Shown here: one piece after another, positions 53,037 through 63,110 of the stretch | How positions within the stretch are numbered: position 1 is the first letter of the stretch | How the letters are laid out: every line of letters starts with the position of its first letter | Source of the DNA: Candidatus Homeothermus arabinoxylanisolvens | Lineage (GTDB): Bacteria > Bacteroidota > Bacteroidia > Bacteroidales > Muribaculaceae | Reading direction: 5' to 3' | NCBI GenBank assembly: GCA_001689405.1 | Contig: LUJO01000047.1 | Location: forward strand, 1 to 64,000 | DNA: 64,000 nt | Notes under the pieces: model-generated | Databases searched by the model: none | What the model saw: only the letters and a program-made list of their open reading frames with translations | Told to the model about the DNA's origin: nothing | Made by a program: the position numbers and the translations under genes

Positions 53037-54512
53037 ATGACTGAAGACAATCAAGATAAAAGACAACAGCTTCCCGGCGACGACATAATAAACGACGTCA
53101 CCGGCAGTGAGTATAAGTACGGTTTTGTAACCGATATAGATACCGACGTCATACCGCAGGGGCTTAGCGAGGATGTCATCAGACTTATATCGGCCAAGAA
53201 GCATGAGCCGGAGTGGCTGCTTGAGTTCAGGCTCAAGGCTTATCGTCACTGGCTTACTCTTAAAATGCCCGACTGGGCGCACCTCGACATTCCGCCCATT
53301 GACTATCAGGCCATAAGCTATTATGCCGCTCCGAAGAAGAAAGAGGGTCCAAAGAGCCTCGATGAGGTTGACCCGCAACTCCTTGAGACATTTGACAAGC
53401 TCGGCATACCGCTTGAAGAGCAGAAGGCATTTGCCGGAATGGCTGTCGACGCGGTCATGGACTCCGTGTCGGTGAAGACTACCCATAAAGAGAAGCTGGC
53501 CGAGCTCGGTGTCATATTCTGCTCGTTCTCTGAAGCGGTAAAGGACTATCCCGATCTGGTGCGCCGTTATCTCGGATCGGTTGTAAGCTACCGCGACAAC
53601 TTCTTTGCCGCACTGAACTCGGCGGTCTTTTCCGACGGGTCCTTTGTCTATATACCCAAGGGGGTACGGTGTCCTATGGAGCTGTCGACATATTTCCGTA
53701 TTAATGCAGCGGGTACCGGCCAGTTTGAGCGTACTCTTATCGTGGCCGATGATGACGCCTATGTAAGTTATCTTGAAGGATGCACCGCTCCTATGCGTGA
53801 CGAGAACCAGCTTCATGCGGCCATTGTGGAGATTGTGGTCGAGGACCGTGCCGAAGTCAAGTACTCCACGGTACAGAACTGGTATGCCGGCGACAAGGAC
53901 GGCAACGGAGGCGTATACAACTTTGTCACCAAGCGCGGTCTGTGCCGGGGCGACTACTCCAAGCTGTCATGGACGCAGGTGGAGACAGGCTCCGCCATAA
54001 CATGGAAATACCCGAGCTGCATACTTCAGGGCGAAGGTTCGGTAGGAGAGTTTTACTCCGTGGCGGTCACTAAAAACTATCAGCAGGCCGACACCGGTAC
54101 GAAAATGATACATGTAGGACGCAATTCACGCTCGACGATAGTAAGCAAAGGCATATCGGCAGGACACAGTCAGAACTCCTACCGCGGACTTGTCAAGGTA
54201 GTGCCGAAAGCCGACGGTTGCCGCAACTATACACAGTGCGACAGCCTGTTGCTCAGCTCGACTTGCGGTGCTCATACATTCCCCTACATCGATGTACTTA
54301 ACGATACCGCTGTTGTCGAGCATGAGGCTACGACATCGAAGATAAGCGAGGACCAGATATTTTACTGCAATCAGCGCGGTATACCTACCGAAGACGCCAT
54401 AGGCCTTATCGTCAACGGATATGCCAAGGAGGTCATGAACAAGCTCCCAATGGAGTTTGCAGTCGAGGCGCAGCGCCTGCTTCAGGTCACCCTCGAAGGC
54501 TCGGTAGGATAA
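53037..54512 (+). CDS. sufB: Fe-S cluster assembly scaffold SufB
   Basis: A 491-residue subunit of the SufBC2D scaffold that builds iron-sulfur clusters. It shows the SufB signatures [42 protein letters not shown] (in part), [48 protein letters not shown] and [21 protein letters not shown]. The beta-helix core and cysteine positions look intact, and length is normal. AAGGA just before the ATG is one of few plausible ribosome sites here. sufC follows after 33 bases. Confidence 0.96.
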   Translation: MTEDNQDKRQQLPGDDIINDVTGSEYKYGFVTDIDTDVIPQGLSEDVIRLISAKKHEPEWLLEFRLKAYRHWLTLKMPDWAHLDIPPIDYQAISYYAAPKKKEGPKSLDEVDPQLLETFDKLGIPLEEQKAFAGMAVDAVMDSVSVKTTHKEKLAELGVIFCSFSEAVKDYPDLVRRYLGSVVSYRDNFFAALNSAVFSDGSFVYIPKGVRCPMELSTYFRINAAGTGQFERTLIVADDDAYVSYLEGCTAPMRDENQLHAAIVEIVVEDRAEVKYSTVQNWYAGDKDGNGGVYNFVTKRGLCRGDYSKLSWTQVETGSAITWKYPSCILQGEGSVGEFYSVAVTKNYQQADTGTKMIHVGRNSRSTIVSKGISAGHSQNSYRGLVKVVPKADGCRNYTQCDSLLLSSTCGAHTFPYIDVLNDTAVVEHEATTSKISEDQIFYCNQRGIPTEDAIGLIVNGYAKEVMNKLPMEFAVEAQRLLQVTLEGSVG

Positions 54513-54545
54513 CATACTTCTCACAACGTATAAATAATAACCCAG

Positions 54546-55313
54546 ATGGATAACAATATATTGCTTGACATACGCGACCTCCATGCTTCGGTCGACGGTA
54601 AAGAGATTTTGAAAGGTATCGACCTTCAGGTGCGCGAAGGCGAAGTTCACGCTATAATGGGTCCTAACGGATCGGGTAAATCGACGCTGTCAATGGTGCT
54701 CGCCGGCGCTCCCGGCTACTCGGTGACAGCCGGTGAGGTTGACTTTCACGGTACAAGACTGCTCGAACTGTCGCCCGAGGACCGCAGCCATGAGGGGCTG
54801 TTCCTGTCATTTCAGTACCCGGTGGAGATACCCGGTGTGTCGATGGTCAACTTCATGCGTGCCGCCGTCAACGAGAAACGCAAGTATTTTGACGAGGCTC
54901 CTCTGTCGGCCAGCGACTTCCTGAAGCTGATGCGCCAGAAACGCGCCATTGTCGAACTTGACAACAAACTTGCCTCGCGTTCGGTGAACGAGGGCTTTTC
55001 GGGCGGTGAGAAAAAACGCAACGAGATATTCCAGATGGCCGTGCTTGAACCGCGCCTGTCAATACTTGACGAGACCGACTCCGGTCTTGACATAGACGCT
55101 CTGCGCATAGTGGCCGGCGGTGTCAACAAACTTAAGACTGACCGCAACGCCACTATAGTCATAACCCACTACCAGCGTCTTCTCGACTATATAAAGCCCG
55201 ACTACGTGCATGTGCTTTACAAAGGACGCATTGTAAAGACCGGCGGTCCCGAGCTCGCTCTTGAACTGGAGGAAAAGGGCTATGACTGGATCAAGCAAAA
55301 CAATGAAAACTGA
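54546..55313 (+). CDS. sufC: Fe-S cluster assembly ATPase SufC
   Basis: A 255-residue ABC-type ATPase that drives shape changes in SufBCD. Walker A is GPNGSGKST (residues 39-47). The Q-loop is FQYPVEIPGVSMVNFMRAA, the signature GFSGGEKKRNEIFQM, Walker B LSILDETDSGLDIDALR, and the H-loop ITHYQRLLDYIKPDYVHVL. All SufC family marks are present. It lies between sufB and sufD, four bases from the latter. Confidence 0.96.
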   Translation: MDNNILLDIRDLHASVDGKEILKGIDLQVREGEVHAIMGPNGSGKSTLSMVLAGAPGYSVTAGEVDFHGTRLLELSPEDRSHEGLFLSFQYPVEIPGVSMVNFMRAAVNEKRKYFDEAPLSASDFLKLMRQKRAIVELDNKLASRSVNEGFSGGEKKRNEIFQMAVLEPRLSILDETDSGLDIDALRIVAGGVNKLKTDRNATIVITHYQRLLDYIKPDYVHVLYKGRIVKTGGPELALELEEKGYDWIKQNNEN

Positions 55314-55317
55314 CGTT

Positions 55318-56682
55318 ATGAACAGTCTTGAACAATATATAGATATATACCGCGAAAACAGCGAGGCCATCGACGCGCATTCGGCGCCGGTCATGAACGC
55401 CGCGCGGCCGCGTGCCCTTGCTTCGCTTGACGGACGCCATCTGCCCGTACTCGGCGACGAAGGTTATGAGAAGACGTCGGTCGACGCTATGCTGGCGGCC
55501 GATTACGGACTTAACTTCAATCGTGTGGGTATTCCGGTCAATGTGGCGGCATCATTCCGTTGCGGCGTGCCTAACATGAGCACTCTGCTCGGTGTGGTGG
55601 TTAACGATGAGTTTCATGAGTCAAAGAACCTGCATGAAAAGTTGCCCGACGGAGTGTTGTACATGTCTTTGAAAAAGGCTGCCGAGCAGTATCCGAAGCT
55701 TGTGAGCCCTTATTACGGACACATTGCCTCGGCTGATAACGTACCCGCCGCTCTCAACACGCTTTTGGCGCAGGACGGAGTATTTGTCTATGTGCCTGCC
55801 GGGGTTACGGTTGAAAAACCGCTTCAGCTTGTCAATATATTCAGCTCGCCGGCTCCGCTGATGGTTGCCCGGCGCATGCTTGTCGTAGTCGGCGACGGCG
55901 CTTCGGTGCAGTTGCTCGGATGCGACCACACTCAGGACAGCGGACAGCGTTATCTGTCGTTGCAGGTGGCCGAGATTGTGCTTGGCCGCGACAGCCGTCT
56001 TGATTATTATGACCTTGAGGAGTCATCGGAAAATACCGTGCGTCATTCGCAGATATTCGCCCGTCAGGACAGCGGCTCTTCGCTACTTGTCAATGGCATG
56101 ACGCTTACCTGCGGCACTACCCGCAACGATTATTTCATCGACATAACAGGCGACGGGTCCGATACTCTGCTTGCCGGAATGGCTATCGGTTCGGGCCATC
56201 AGCATATCGACAACAGCTCTGTTGTAGTGCATACCGGCACGCACTGCCACAGCCGCCAGCTGTTCAAGTATGTGCTCGACGACGAGTCGACCGGTGCTTT
56301 TGAAGGATGTATACGTGTCGACGAAGGCGCATGTTTTACGGAAGCCTATCAGAGCGACCGCAACCTGCTCGCTTCGTCAGCCGCCCGCATGCACACCAAG
56401 CCGCAGCTGCTTATCTACTGCGATGACGTTAAGTGCAGTCACGGAGCCACTACCGGACAGCTTGATCAGGACGCTCTGTTCTACATGCGCTCAAGAGGCA
56501 TATCGGAGAAGACCGCGCGCACCATGCTTATGGAGGCTTTCATGGCCGAGGTGGTCGATACGGTGCGCCTGGACGGCTTGCGCGAGCGTCTGCGCATGCT
56601 TGTGGAAAAACGTTTCCACGGTCAGTCGTCATTCTGCGGCGACTGCTCCGGAGCATGCATTGACGCGGCTCCTATACAATAA
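55318..56682 (+). CDS. sufD: Fe-S cluster assembly protein SufD
   Basis: A 454-residue SufB paralogue that completes the scaffold. The C-terminal core carries LVVVGDGASVQLLGCDHTQ-like and HIDNSSVVVHTGTHCHSRQLFKYVLDDESTGAFEGCI blocks (in part), then CDDVKCSHGATTGQLDQDALFYMRSRGIS, the family signature. The frame is open upstream into sufC. The ATG at 55318 gives NSLEQYIDIY and a four-base gap after sufC; an ATG at 55303 inside sufC is possible. It ends CGDCSGACIDAAPIQ, a cysteine-rich tail worth noting. Confidence 0.93.
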   Translation: MNSLEQYIDIYRENSEAIDAHSAPVMNAARPRALASLDGRHLPVLGDEGYEKTSVDAMLAADYGLNFNRVGIPVNVAASFRCGVPNMSTLLGVVVNDEFHESKNLHEKLPDGVLYMSLKKAAEQYPKLVSPYYGHIASADNVPAALNTLLAQDGVFVYVPAGVTVEKPLQLVNIFSSPAPLMVARRMLVVVGDGASVQLLGCDHTQDSGQRYLSLQVAEIVLGRDSRLDYYDLEESSENTVRHSQIFARQDSGSSLLVNGMTLTCGTTRNDYFIDITGDGSDTLLAGMAIGSGHQHIDNSSVVVHTGTHCHSRQLFKYVLDDESTGAFEGCIRVDEGACFTEAYQSDRNLLASSAARMHTKPQLLIYCDDVKCSHGATTGQLDQDALFYMRSRGISEKTARTMLMEAFMAEVVDTVRLDGLRERLRMLVEKRFHGQSSFCGDCSGACIDAAPIQ

Positions 56683-56702
56683 CAGCTTACCGGGTGTGAA
56701 CA

Positions 56703-57926
56703 ATGAAAGAGACTTATGACGTAGCGGCTCTGCGGCGTGACTTTCCCGCTCTTGACAGGATGGTCTACAAGCATCCGCTCATATATCTTGACAATACCGC
56801 CACATCGCAGACCCCCTCGTGTGTGGTCGACGATATAGTCAGGGCATATTACAATACAAAGGCCAATGTGCATCGTGGCGTGCACCTGCTTTCGCAGGAG
56901 ATGACCGAGCTTCAGGAGGTGGCGCGTCGCTCCGTGAAGGAGTACATAAACGCATCGTCGACACAGGAGATTATATTTACCCGCGGCACCACCGAGGCTA
57001 TAAATCTTGTAGCTTCGTCTTGGGGCGACATGCTGCATGACGGCGACGAGATTATACTCAGTGTCATGGAACACCACTCCAACATAGTGCCGTGGCAGCT
57101 GCTGCAGCGCCGCAAGCGCATCACGATAAAGGTCATACCTATGGATGACTCCGGAGTGCTTGACATGGACGCTTACCGCAGGCTGTTCAACGAGCATACC
57201 GCTTTTGTGGCGGTGACCCATGTGAGCAACGTGCTCGGCACTGTCAATCCGGTAAAGGCTATTGTAGCCGAGGCCCACAGCCACGGCGTGCCTGTGCTTG
57301 TCGACGGTGCGCAGGCTGTGGCTCATCAGCGTGTCGACGTCAGTGCTCTGGACTGTGACTTCTATGCATTCTCGTCTCATAAGATGTATGGCCCCACCGG
57401 AGTAGGCGTACTTTACGGTAAGAAGGAGCTGCTCGAAAAGATGCCGCCGTATCAGGGAGGCGGGGAGATGATAGGCAATGTCACGTTTGAACACACTACC
57501 TTTGCCGAGCTTCCGTTCAAGTTTGAAGCGGGTACTCCCGACTTTGTAGGCATATCGGCTCTTCGCACCGCAATCGATTATATAAACCGTGTAGGCATGG
57601 AGCGCATAGCCGCCCATGAGCGGGAGTTGCTTGAGTATACCACGGAGCGCATGATGGCGATTGACGGAATGCGCATATTCGGTACGGCGCCGGGCAAGGA
57701 TGCCATAATATCGTTTCTTATCGGTAACGCCCACCACTACGATACCGGCATGTTGCTTGACAAACTCGGCATAGCCGTTCGTACCGGCCATCATTGTGCC
57801 GAACCGCTTATGCGCCGTCTCGGCATCGAGGGCACTGTCCGCGCCTCGTTCGCTCTCTACAACACCAAAGAGGAGTGCGACGCTTTTATAGCCGCGCTCC
57901 ACCGCGTAGCCTCGATGCTGCTGTAA
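56703..57926 (+). CDS. sufS: Cysteine desulfurase SufS
   Basis: A 407-residue PLP enzyme of the group II desulfurases. It takes sulfur from cysteine and passes it to the SUF scaffold. YLDNTATSQTPSCVVDDIV opens the family pattern, TRGTTEAINLVA, EHHSNIVPWQLL and VDGAQAVAHQRVDV follow, and K227 in SSHKMYGPTGVG binds PLP. C365 in VRTGHHCAEPLM carries the persulfide. No SufE or SufU acceptor is encoded next to it. It is 20 bases after sufD and converges on susD. Confidence 0.95.
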   Translation: MKETYDVAALRRDFPALDRMVYKHPLIYLDNTATSQTPSCVVDDIVRAYYNTKANVHRGVHLLSQEMTELQEVARRSVKEYINASSTQEIIFTRGTTEAINLVASSWGDMLHDGDEIILSVMEHHSNIVPWQLLQRRKRITIKVIPMDDSGVLDMDAYRRLFNEHTAFVAVTHVSNVLGTVNPVKAIVAEAHSHGVPVLVDGAQAVAHQRVDVSALDCDFYAFSSHKMYGPTGVGVLYGKKELLEKMPPYQGGGEMIGNVTFEHTTFAELPFKFEAGTPDFVGISALRTAIDYINRVGMERIAAHERELLEYTTERMMAIDGMRIFGTAPGKDAIISFLIGNAHHYDTGMLLDKLGIAVRTGHHCAEPLMRRLGIEGTVRASFALYNTKEECDAFIAALHRVASMLL

Positions 57927-57956
57927 TTGCAGGGTCGGCTCTGGAACCCCGTTGAC

Positions 57957-57988
57957 GGGTTGGAATACGGACGCCGTGGTATCGGCGT
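57957..57988. repeat. Second copy of the extragenic repeat end
   Basis: GGGTTG followed after five bases by a 21-base block (57968-57988) that matches 25752-25772 at 20 of 21 positions; in the first copy GGGTTG also precedes it. The outer end with CCAATC is not kept the same way here. It fills the gap after sufS together with the susD terminator. Confidence 0.55.
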
Positions 57989-58040
57989 AACGGCATTGGT
58001 AGTTTGACAACCTCGCCTGTAGCCCCGAATGATTAGTGTA

Positions 58041-58080
58041 TAAAAATGTGGAGAGCCGGTTGTTACGCCGGCTCTCCACA
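58041..58080 (-). terminator. Terminator of susCD
   Basis: A 13-base-pair perfect stem (58047-58059 with 58068-58080; TGTGGAGAGCCGG on the left) with eight-base loop. On the minus strand it is followed by ATTTTTA, so it ends the susCD transcript. Confidence 0.8.
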
Positions 58081-58102
58081 GAATATAGTCTTGCCGTTAT
58101 TG

Positions 58103-59866
58103 TCAGAATGCGGGGTAGCCGGGGTTCTGTACGTATTTCCCGAGGGAGAAATTGTATTGGGCCACAGGTATGGGGTAGTACTCCTCGCCGTTGTCGAAAG
58201 TGGCGTCCTGATAGTAGATGCGCTTCGATTTTTCGGCATTGAAGTAGGCCGTCATGGTCTCTTTGGCTATGCCCCAGCGTACAAGGTCGAAGTAGCGTTC
58301 GCCTTCAAGCGCTTTTTCAAGACGCATCTCGGTGCGCAGGGCCTTGCGTGCGTAGTCCTGAGTCCATCCGGTGGCAGGATAGAGGCCTATCTTGTAGTTG
58401 GCGGCATTTTTTGACGGGTCGTTGAAGTCCTTGACGTAGGCGCTGTTCATGGCTCGTTCGCGTATGCGGTTTATTATCGCGCGGGCTTCGTCGAGGTCGT
58501 CGCCGAGCTCGATGAGGGCTTCGGCCTTGTACAGAAGAAGATCGGCGTAGCGTATTATCTGCCAGTTGAGCTGTGAGGCTCCCCACGGCCAGCCCTGATA
58601 CATGTCGGATGACTCGGGCGATACCCAGAAGCGTTTTGCGCAGTTGTGGCCGTAGACACCGCGGTCGCGCACCCATGACTGGCACGGAGTGGTCTTGTAA
58701 GTCTTATAGGTGATGGTGGGACGTCCTGTTACGAAATCAAGGCGCGGGTCAACGTTGGGTGTCGTGTTGGACAGTGTCTGGTGGTCATCGTCGACAAATG
58801 TCACCACACCATAGTCGGGCCGGCTTTGGTAATCAAACACAGGCAGTCCGGATGCATCGGTCTGATAAGCGTTTATAAGGTCCTGTGAGGGGAGGAAGAA
58901 TCCATCGCCATGGTAGGGGCTGTTGCCTCCGGGCGAGTTGAGCAGGTTGCTCCAGTTTACACGGCCGGCGTCGTCGGAGCCGTCGTTCATTGAGTACTGA
59001 ACGGCAAATACCGATTCAACTCCGTTTTCATTCGCTACAAGATCAAGACCTTGAAAGTCGGGAAGCAGGTCATAGCCCTTTACCTGATCTATCAGTGTCA
59101 CCACCTCACGCATGAGGTTCTTGTTGACGTTTATCACAGCATGGGTCTGTTCATCCTGCTCGTAAGCCTGATACAGTTTTACTTTGGCTGCGTAGGCCAG
59201 AGCTATATTGCGGTTTATACGTCCTGTTTCGCTCTGACGGTCGGGCAGGTCGCCGGCGGCGTCAAGAAGCTCCTGAGCTATGCGGCCGAGGTGCTGGTCA
59301 CGCGTATATTCATTGTTGCCTACGTTCACGTACTCTGTGGCGGGCAGGTTCTCGTCCATGTATGGCACTTTGTTGAACAGGCGCACAAGTTCGAAGTAGA
59401 AGTGCGAGCGCAGCACTTTCATTTCGGCTATGCGTGACTTCTTTTCAGGTACCGACTCTTCATCGACGTTGTTCAGAACCCGCAGGGCCGCATTGCATCG
59501 CGATATCTGGCTGTATAGGTTGAACCATTTTCCGTCGAGGTTGCCGTTGTTGGACTGCACCTGAAATGTCTCCATAGCATGTATGTCCCAGAGGTCGCCT
59601 TCACCGCCGCCGCCTTTGTATGCGTTGTCGGCGCGGACTTCGCCGTAACTCCAGTTGGTTGTCGGACGTACCCACGGATCGCCCTGTTCGTTGGTGAAGC
59701 CGCTTAGTGAGGCGTAGGCGGCGTTGACGAGCAGGTCTATGGCTTCGGGAGAGGTCATGATGCCGTCAGACAGGCTGCCCTGCGGTTTGTTTTCGAGGAA
59801 GTCGTCGCTGCAGCCGGTCATGGCGGCCACGCAGCCTATGGTCAGTATTATATTTCGTAGTTTCAT
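58103..59866 (-). CDS. SusD/RagB-family glycan-binding lipoprotein
   Basis: A 587-residue surface lipoprotein that caps its SusC partner and binds glycan. The signal ends AMTGC (C19), followed by SDDFLENKPQGSLSDG, the SusD opening. The TPR-like helices (about 35-300) include RCNAALRVLNNVDEES and FYFELVRLFNKVPYMDE. The C-terminal RagB region has WQIIRYADLLLYKAEALIELGD and ALEGERYFDLVRWGIAKE. The frame is open 37 codons upstream, but the ATG at 59866 places the signal peptide correctly. It follows susC after 34 bases. The ligand is unknown. Confidence 0.94.
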   Translation of the reverse strand: MKLRNIILTIGCVAAMTGCSDDFLENKPQGSLSDGIMTSPEAIDLLVNAAYASLSGFTNEQGDPWVRPTTNWSYGEVRADNAYKGGGGEGDLWDIHAMETFQVQSNNGNLDGKWFNLYSQISRCNAALRVLNNVDEESVPEKKSRIAEMKVLRSHFYFELVRLFNKVPYMDENLPATEYVNVGNNEYTRDQHLGRIAQELLDAAGDLPDRQSETGRINRNIALAYAAKVKLYQAYEQDEQTHAVINVNKNLMREVVTLIDQVKGYDLLPDFQGLDLVANENGVESVFAVQYSMNDGSDDAGRVNWSNLLNSPGGNSPYHGDGFFLPSQDLINAYQTDASGLPVFDYQSRPDYGVVTFVDDDHQTLSNTTPNVDPRLDFVTGRPTITYKTYKTTPCQSWVRDRGVYGHNCAKRFWVSPESSDMYQGWPWGASQLNWQIIRYADLLLYKAEALIELGDDLDEARAIINRIRERAMNSAYVKDFNDPSKNAANYKIGLYPATGWTQDYARKALRTEMRLEKALEGERYFDLVRWGIAKETMTAYFNAEKSKRIYYQDATFDNGEEYYPIPVAQYNFSLGKYVQNPGYPAF

Positions 59867-59900
59867 TTGTTTGTCTGTTTCTTGGTTAGATAATGATTGG

Positions 59901-62900
59901 TCAGAAGCCGAACTGTATGCCGAACGTATACTGACGGGGCAGTGCGTAAGGATAACCCAGACCTTCGGGGTCGGCACCGGAATAGTCGGTTACGGTAAAC
60001 AGATTCTGTGCTTGGAAATAAACTCGTGCATTGGTGAGTTTTAATTTGTTGCGGATCGGTTCAGGCAATGTGTAGCCTACGGTGAGTGTCTTGAGCCGCA
60101 GGAATGAGCCGTCCTCGATATGGAACTGTGATACTTCGTGCTCGTTGTTGGAGTTGTCGGTTGTAGGTGCGGGGGTGTCGCAGTCATAATATCCGGTAGT
60201 GAGGAATTTATCATATGCGAGGGCCGCGTCCACAAGCTTGGCGCCGTGGTTGCCGTTCCAGCACTGGAAGAGGTCGGTATAATACTTCGAGTTGTTGAAT
60301 GCGTCGCGTATGATGGCCGAGAAGAACATGCTCATGTCGAAGCCGCGCCAGTTGGCGCCGAGATTCAGTCCGAACTGTGCTTTGGGCAGGTCGCATCCGA
60401 GCCATGTGCGGTCGTTGTAGTTGATTTTGCCGTCGCCGTCGGCGTCGACATACTTAATGCGGCCCACTGCAGGATGTCCGAATTCGACCTTATACTTCTG
60501 CATGTACTCGTCGACCTCGGCCTGTGTATGGAATACGCCGTCGGTCTTGAAGCCCATCCATGAGCCCAGCGACTGTCCTACAAGGGAGTGGCCGGCATAA
60601 CCGCCTCCGTAGGAGTAATATATGTCATCGAGCAGGTTGGTGACTTTGTTTTTTGACACGGTGAAGTTGAAGCCTATGTCATAGCTGAAATCCTTGCTGA
60701 CATTTGTGCGCCAGTTTATCTGTCCTTCAAAGCCTCGGTTGGTCATCTCTCCGCCGTTGTACCAGCAGTAGCCGCCTTCGCCTATCGTGGCTATGTAGGG
60801 CTTCTCTACAAGCATGTCCTTTGTCTCTTTATAGAAGTAATCGAGCGATACGGTAAGACGATTGTTGAGGAAGCCGGCGTCGATACCGAAGTTGGTCTGA
60901 TAAGTGCGTTCCCATTTGAGGTCGGGATTGGTGGTGCGTATGCGGTATGCTCCGGGCGATAACTTCTTTCCGTCGCCGTTCATGTTGTAGGAGCCACGGT
61001 TGAGGCTCATAAGATACTTGGCATAGAAGGCTTCGTTGTCTATGAGGTCGTTGCCGTTTATACCCCACGATCCGCGCAGTTTGAGGTCGGAAAGCCATGA
61101 ACGTGTCGGCTCCATGAAGTTTTCCTGCGATATGCGCCAGCCGGCCGATACGGAGGGGAACCAGTCGTAGTTGTGGTCCTTGGACAGTCGTGACGAGGCG
61201 TCGCGGCGTATGGTCATCGACATCAGGTACTTGTTGTCGAAGGTGTAGTTGAGCTTTCCGAAGCCCGAGAACATGGAGTAGTTTGATGCTCCGGCATCTA
61301 CGTTCTTGCCGGCGGTGACGTTGCCGAGATAAATGTAGTTGGGGTCTTCGATCTCAAGGCCTGTACCGTAGCCGAAGAAACTTTCGTTGTGGTAGCGTTT
61401 TGCCTCGACGCCGGCGAGAGCCATGATGGAGTTTTTGCCGAAGTCTATGTTGTACTGAGCGGTGTTGGTCCATACCCAATCGACATTCTTGCCGGTTGAC
61501 TGGGTAAGTTTGTTGGTGCTGTCACGAAGCCATTTCGGCTCAAAGGTCTTGTTGGTCTCGTTATAGTAGTTGATACCGAAGTTGGTTTTTATGACAAGGT
61601 TCTTTATCGGCTCGACCTGCAGGTAGGCGTTGCCGAATACTCGCCAGTACTCATGCTTGTTGTTGGAGTTGTTCTCGATGAGGCGCATCATGTTGGGCGC
61701 GTCGCCGAGTATGTCGTTGATCTGGTCATTGTATACGCCGTCTACGTCATATACGGCTTTGGCGGGATGTTGTTTTACGGCATTTTCCTCGGCTTCGTCG
61801 GGCATATAGTGGGCGCGCCACCAGTTTACGGCTATATTGCCGCCGGCTTTCAGTCGGTTGTTGATGAAGCCGTAGTCGGAGCTGAAGCGTGCGTTCACTC
61901 TCTTGAAGTCAGACCCCTTTACGATACCTTCATGGTCAAGCCAGCTGAGCGAAAGTGACGAAGCCCCGTTGTCGGCGCCTTTGGAAAGTCCTATGCTGTA
62001 GGTCTGCATAAGGGCGGTGCGGTGTATCTCCTTTTCCCAGTCGGTTGACTGCGGCAGTACGTCGACGCCGTTGAGGTTTTTGTAGGTCTGCAGTTGTGCG
62101 GTGGCTCCGGTGCCGTATACCGACGATGACGGGGTGGCCCCGTTATGGGAGTATTTGTAGGCTGACCAATATACATCGCCCCACTGGTAGGCGTCGAGGA
62201 GGTCAAGGCCGCTGTTGTATGTCTGAAGGGTGAGGGTGGCGTCAAAGGTCACCCGTGCTTCGCCCGCCTTGGCGCGTTTGGTGGTTATTATTATGACACC
62301 GTTGGCTGCCTGTGCTCCGTATATTGAAGCCGAGGCTGCGTCTTTAAGGACCTGTATTGACTCTACGTCATTGCTGTTGAGTATGGTACCCGGATTTTCA
62401 CGTGTCATGACACCGTCTATTACGTATAGGGGGCCGTTGGCGTCGCTGCGGAACGATGATGCGCCGCGTATCGATGTGCCTGTGCTCAGTCCGCCGGGAG
62501 TACCGTCGGTAGTTATTGTCATGCCGGCCACACGCCCTTGCAGCGACTGTATGACGTTGCCCGTCGGGGTGTCGGCTACATCTTTCATCCTTACTACCGA
62601 TACGGAGCCGGTAAGGTCCGATTTTTTCTCGGACGAGTAGCCGACCACGACTACTTCATCGAGGAGTTCGGAGTTCTCGGCAAGGATGACTTGCAGTTGC
62701 TCCTGTGCTTTTACGGTTTTGGACTGGAAGCCCACGTAAGAGATTGTAAGGTCGCAGTCTTCAGGTACGATTATCTCGAAGTTTCCGTCGATGTCGGTAG
62801 CGGTTCCGGCAATTCCCTTTATAGAAGGAATCACGCTTGCTCCTATCAGCGGTTCCGAGTCGGTAGCTGAAATTACTGTCCCGTGCACTGTGATGTTCTG

Positions 62901-62960
62901 TGCCTGTGCCGCAATTGCCGTGATGAACAGCAAAATTGCACTGAGGATTGGTCTTTTCAT
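59901..62960 (-). CDS. SusC/RagA-family TonB-linked outer membrane transporter
   Basis: A 1019-residue oligosaccharide or peptide importer. A signal peptide (MKRPILSAILLFITAIAAQA) precedes a carboxypeptidase-like domain (about 22-95, GTVISATDSEPLIGASV). The SusC signature ELLDEVVVVGYSSEKKSDLTGSV follows, then a plug with SLQGRVAGMTITT, SIRGASSF and KDAASASIYGAQAANGVIIITTK, and the 22-strand barrel ending YTFGIQFGF with C-terminal Phe. It lacks the STN secretin domain. With SusD and the hybrid regulator next to it, it forms the core of a polysaccharide-utilization-type locus; no enzyme gene is linked inside the window. Confidence 0.96.
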   Translation of the reverse strand: MKRPILSAILLFITAIAAQAQNITVHGTVISATDSEPLIGASVIPSIKGIAGTATDIDGNFEIIVPEDCDLTISYVGFQSKTVKAQEQLQVILAENSELLDEVVVVGYSSEKKSDLTGSVSVVRMKDVADTPTGNVIQSLQGRVAGMTITTDGTPGGLSTGTSIRGASSFRSDANGPLYVIDGVMTRENPGTILNSNDVESIQVLKDAASASIYGAQAANGVIIITTKRAKAGEARVTFDATLTLQTYNSGLDLLDAYQWGDVYWSAYKYSHNGATPSSSVYGTGATAQLQTYKNLNGVDVLPQSTDWEKEIHRTALMQTYSIGLSKGADNGASSLSLSWLDHEGIVKGSDFKRVNARFSSDYGFINNRLKAGGNIAVNWWRAHYMPDEAEENAVKQHPAKAVYDVDGVYNDQINDILGDAPNMMRLIENNSNNKHEYWRVFGNAYLQVEPIKNLVIKTNFGINYYNETNKTFEPKWLRDSTNKLTQSTGKNVDWVWTNTAQYNIDFGKNSIMALAGVEAKRYHNESFFGYGTGLEIEDPNYIYLGNVTAGKNVDAGASNYSMFSGFGKLNYTFDNKYLMSMTIRRDASSRLSKDHNYDWFPSVSAGWRISQENFMEPTRSWLSDLKLRGSWGINGNDLIDNEAFYAKYLMSLNRGSYNMNGDGKKLSPGAYRIRTTNPDLKWERTYQTNFGIDAGFLNNRLTVSLDYFYKETKDMLVEKPYIATIGEGGYCWYNGGEMTNRGFEGQINWRTNVSKDFSYDIGFNFTVSKNKVTNLLDDIYYSYGGGYAGHSLVGQSLGSWMGFKTDGVFHTQAEVDEYMQKYKVEFGHPAVGRIKYVDADGDGKINYNDRTWLGCDLPKAQFGLNLGANWRGFDMSMFFSAIIRDAFNNSKYYTDLFQCWNGNHGAKLVDAALAYDKFLTTGYYDCDTPAPTTDNSNNEHEVSQFHIEDGSFLRLKTLTVGYTLPEPIRNKLKLTNARVYFQAQNLFTVTDYSGADPEGLGYPYALPRQYTFGIQFGF

Positions 62961-62993
62961 GTTTGTGATACGATTTTGTTAAAATTTCTACCG

Positions 62994-63001
62994 CAAAATT
63001 A
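62994..63001 (-). promoter_or_regulatory. -7 promoter box of susCD
   Basis: On the minus strand TAATTTTG matches TAnnTTTG, 33 bases before the susC start. The -33 position is poor, which fits activator-dependent transcription by the regulator upstream. Confidence 0.5.
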
Positions 63002-63053
63002 TCGGGTGGCATATGCACGGTGTGTCACGGATGTTGCATCGGATATAAAAATC

Positions 63054-63066
63054 CGTGCAATGCACG
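63054..63066. promoter_or_regulatory. Palindrome upstream of the susC promoter
   Basis: CGTGCAATGCACG is a perfect palindrome with central A, and TGCACG recurs at 63014-63019. They lie 12-65 bases upstream of the -7 box, so they are candidate sites for the hybrid regulator or for another regulator. Confidence 0.4.
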
Positions 63067-63110
63067 ATTTTGGCAGGGTTTACAACATTTTTCGCGGTAG
63101 AAGGGCCGGT

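Noticed and set aside
56622..58079. A 485-codon open frame on the minus strand
   Set aside because: Antisense to sufS, which has all desulfurase motifs. The antisense product has no recognisable domain, and the frame stays open because of codon bias.
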